From: Desulfobacteraceae bacterium UBA5623
Lineage (GTDB): Bacteria; Desulfobacterota; DSM-4660; Desulfatiglandales; Desulfatiglandaceae
Direction of reading: 5' to 3'
DNA length: 6,963 bases
Assembly (NCBI GenBank): GCA_002424495.1
Contig: DIKH01000225.1
Coordinates: forward strand, 1-6,963
This document shows positions 5,496-6,963 of this stretch, piece after piece. Position 1 is the stretch's first letter. Every line of letters begins with the position of its first letter. The position numbers and the translations under genes are program-made. The notes under the pieces are model-generated. The model did no database searches. It was not told the DNA's origin and worked only from the letters and a program-made list of their open reading frames with translations.

Positions 5496-6730
5496 TCCGA
5501 TGTAAGCAGCAAATGGAATTATTAGCCCCGGCAGGTAGCCTTGAAAAACTCAAATGGGCCGTCATTTACGGCGCCGACGCCGTGTATTTCGGGCCGGAGT
5601 TTGGTTCTCTCAGGAGCTTTGCGGGAAATTTCAGCCTGGATGATGCACAAAAGGGCCTTGATTTCCTCCATGCCCGTGACCGGAAGGGCTATGTCACATT
5701 AAACATCTATCCCTTTTCCGACGAGTATGACCGGTTGATAAATACAGCCATCACCCTTGACGAGATGGGGGCGGACGCATTTATCATATCTGATCCCGGC
5801 GTCCTGATGGAACTTAAAAAGGCCGGTGTGAAGGCAGGCATTCACATCAGCACACAGGCCAACACCACAAGTTATCAGACTGTGCTGGCATATAAGGCCC
5901 TTGGCGCCAAGAGGGTGAACCTCGCGCGTGAGCTGTCTTTTGAACAGATAAAGGCTATACAGGAAAAAGTCAAAGACAAGATCGAGACCGAGGTTTTTAT
6001 CAACGGAGCGGTCTGTTTTTCCTATTCCGGCAGGTGCGCCATCAGCGACTATCTGGCGGGCTTTCGCGCCAATCACGGGGAATGTAAACACGCCTGCCGG
6101 TGGAAATACGCTGTGGTCGAGGAAACCAGGCCCGCCCAGTACATGCCTGTGTTTGAAGATGAAAGGGGGCTGTATCTCTTTAACAGCAAGGAATTGGCGC
6201 TATTTGAATTTGTGCCCGCCCTGAAAGAGGCAGGGGTGGATTCCATAAAAATCGAAGGCCGGATGAAGTCCATTCATTATATTGCCACGGTTGTGTCCTT
6301 TTACAGGCAGGTCCTGGACGGGAGGAAATTTACATGGGATCAGGGCATGAATTTTTTAAACCGCGCGCCGAACAGGGGCTATTCCACCGGCTTTATGAAG
6401 GGAAAGATTGACAACAGCGACTACCAAAGAGACCGTAGCACCTCTCAGTCCGAATCCATTTTTGTCGGAAATGTTACGGAAGAAAAGGTAAACGGCAGGT
6501 GTGTGATCGAAATAAGAAACAAGGTGCATGCCGGAGAAGAGCTGGAAGTCCTCTCCACGGACGGCACACTTTGCTTCATTACACTGCCCTCGCCACTTAT
6601 AACAAAAGATCTCAGGCAGGTGGAATTCGCCAATCACTCACAATTCATAATACTCGAACAGGCGTTACGGCCTTACTCTATTCTTAGACGGGTGGGAAGA
6701 CATACATCAGGCAGACCTGACAACAAATAA
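5492..6730 (+). CDS. trhP: U32-family protein, TrhP (YegQ)-type tRNA wobble-uridine hydroxylase
   Basis: This 412-residue cytoplasmic protein belongs to the U32 family, first called collagenase-like peptidases; several members are now known as hydroxylases of RNA or ubiquinone precursors. TrhP makes 5-hydroxyuridine at tRNA position 34, using prephenate-linked chemistry and an Fe-S cluster. MELLAPAG is at 8-15 and YGADAVYFG at 26-34. The U32 signature (E-x-F-x2-G-A-V-C-x4-G-x-C-x-I-S) is at 167-185, with cluster-type cysteines C175, C182, C198 and C202. NSKEL (231-235) and SIKIEGRMKS (251-260) match TrhP closely. The C-terminal part (about 310-395) looks like the small beta domain of TrhP. 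The start is GTG 5492, which overlaps the upstream stop (GTGA); ATG 5513 (MELLAPAG) is an equally possible start, and neither has a clear ribosome site. The family is firm, the TrhP subtype fairly so. Confidence 0.85.
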   Translation: MIRCKQQMELLAPAGSLEKLKWAVIYGADAVYFGPEFGSLRSFAGNFSLDDAQKGLDFLHARDRKGYVTLNIYPFSDEYDRLINTAITLDEMGADAFIISDPGVLMELKKAGVKAGIHISTQANTTSYQTVLAYKALGAKRVNLARELSFEQIKAIQEKVKDKIETEVFINGAVCFSYSGRCAISDYLAGFRANHGECKHACRWKYAVVEETRPAQYMPVFEDERGLYLFNSKELALFEFVPALKEAGVDSIKIEGRMKSIHYIATVVSFYRQVLDGRKFTWDQGMNFLNRAPNRGYSTGFMKGKIDNSDYQRDRSTSQSESIFVGNVTEEKVNGRCVIEIRNKVHAGEELEVLSTDGTLCFITLPSPLITKDLRQVEFANHSQFIILEQALRPYSILRRVGRHTSGRPDNK

Positions 6731-6734
6731 ACTA

Positions 6735-6756
6735 CCATCCCGGATTTTCAGGATGG
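6735..6756 (+). terminator. Weak hairpin just after trhP
   Basis: CCATCC and GGATGG enclose a 10-nt loop, followed by only CTTT. It lies 5 nt after the trhP stop. The stem is short and the T-run poor, so it is at most a weak terminator ahead of the better one at 6822. Confidence 0.3.
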
Positions 6757-6760
6757 CTTT

Positions 6761-6796
6761 AGGGTTCAAGGATTCCAGGGGTCAAGGGATCAAGTG
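6761..6796. repeat. Degenerate GGGTTCAAGG repeat
   Basis: AGGGTTCAAGGATTCCAGGG followed by GTCAAGGGATCAAGTG is a chain of about 7-nt units (GGGTTCA, AGGATTC, AGGGATC). It shares its order and ends with the arms of the inverted repeat at 2717-2819. It lies between trhP and its terminator and appears non-coding. It probably belongs to a dispersed repeat family of this genome. Confidence 0.55.
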
Positions 6797-6821
6797 AAGC
6801 TACATACCAATACAAGGACAT

Positions 6822-6843
6822 GGGGTCATTGATGACCCCTTTT
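6822..6843 (+). terminator. Intrinsic terminator of the HExxH-trhP unit
   Basis: A perfect 7-bp stem, GGGGTCA (6822-6828) with TGACCCC (6833-6839), encloses loop TTGA and is followed by TTTT (6840-6843). It is about 90 nt after the trhP stop and should end the plus-strand transcript before the intron-like sequence. Confidence 0.75.
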
Positions 6844-6849
6844 GACCTT

Positions 6850-6963
6850 CTCGGGTTTCCTCCAGACGGTCCCTCGCGGTTCCGCCCTTGCCTTCGGTTA
6901 GTATTTTGGTTAATATGTTCACCTCATTGACCGGATTCACATACAGGGGACTTTCACCCCATA
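6850..6963 (-). mobile_element. Group II intron fragment: 5' part of domain I, truncated inside the window
   Basis: Read on the minus strand, the sequence starts with GGGGTGAAAGTCCCC (6960-6946), a stem-loop typical near the 5' end of bacterial group II introns. It continues with CTAACCGAAGGCAAGGGC (6901-6884) and then AACCGCGAGG and TCTGGAGGAAACCCGA, which resemble the usual domain I segments in order and spacing. The match stops near 6850, where the expected downstream domain I sequence is replaced by the trhP terminator region. No reverse transcriptase frame or domain V is in the window. The 5' boundary (GTGYG) would lie beyond position 6963. The match is from memory of intron consensus, not from an alignment. 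Confidence 0.6.

Overview
The window looks like chromosomal DNA of an anaerobic bacterium, most likely a sulfate-reducing or syntrophic member of the Desulfobacterota (former Deltaproteobacteria). The reasons are a heterodisulfide-reductase-like (Hdr) electron-transfer pair, an apparent selenocysteine codon inside one of these genes, and scattered small repeats. This placement is inference from gene types; no rRNA or other marker gene is present.

Left part (1-2530, minus strand): an HdrD/DsrK-like iron-sulfur protein (2517-1225) is followed by a short HdrA/QmoA-like FAD and Fe-S protein (1093-65). The HdrD-like gene looks split by an in-frame TGA at 1794-1792. That TGA stands where the family has the Cys of its E-C-G-H motif. 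The frame stays open for 188 more codons with intact cysteine motifs, and a perfect 7-bp hairpin with a GG-starting loop lies 16 nt downstream. The best reading is one 430-residue selenoprotein with Sec at position 242, not a pseudogene. A strong hairpin terminator separates it from the HdrA-like gene. Both genes carry the same 10-mer, CCTATTGACT, upstream, probably as part of their -35 regions. Together the two proteins would move electrons between a quinone or thiol/disulfide couple and a flavin/Fe-S partner.

Middle (2531-4979): a 370-bp gene-free stretch holds an imperfect inverted repeat of degenerate GGGTTCAAGG type. It is followed by a membrane-anchored TPR protein (2898-3584, plus). 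A MITE-like element of about 126 bp with 25-bp terminal inverted repeats sits between this gene and the convergent minus-strand pair, and its left end supplies the TPR gene's stop codon. The minus-strand pair is a Cys-rich putative metal-binding protein (4836-4318) and a class I SAM methyltransferase-like protein (4331-3711), overlapping by 14 nt.

Right part (4980-6963): a small HExxH protein (4980-5495) overlaps a U32-family protein of the TrhP (YegQ) type (5492-6730), which probably hydroxylates tRNA wobble uridine. After it come another degenerate GGGTTCAAGG repeat, a clean intrinsic terminator (6822-6843), and what looks like the 5' part of domain I of a group II intron on the minus strand, cut off on the inner side and running out of the window.
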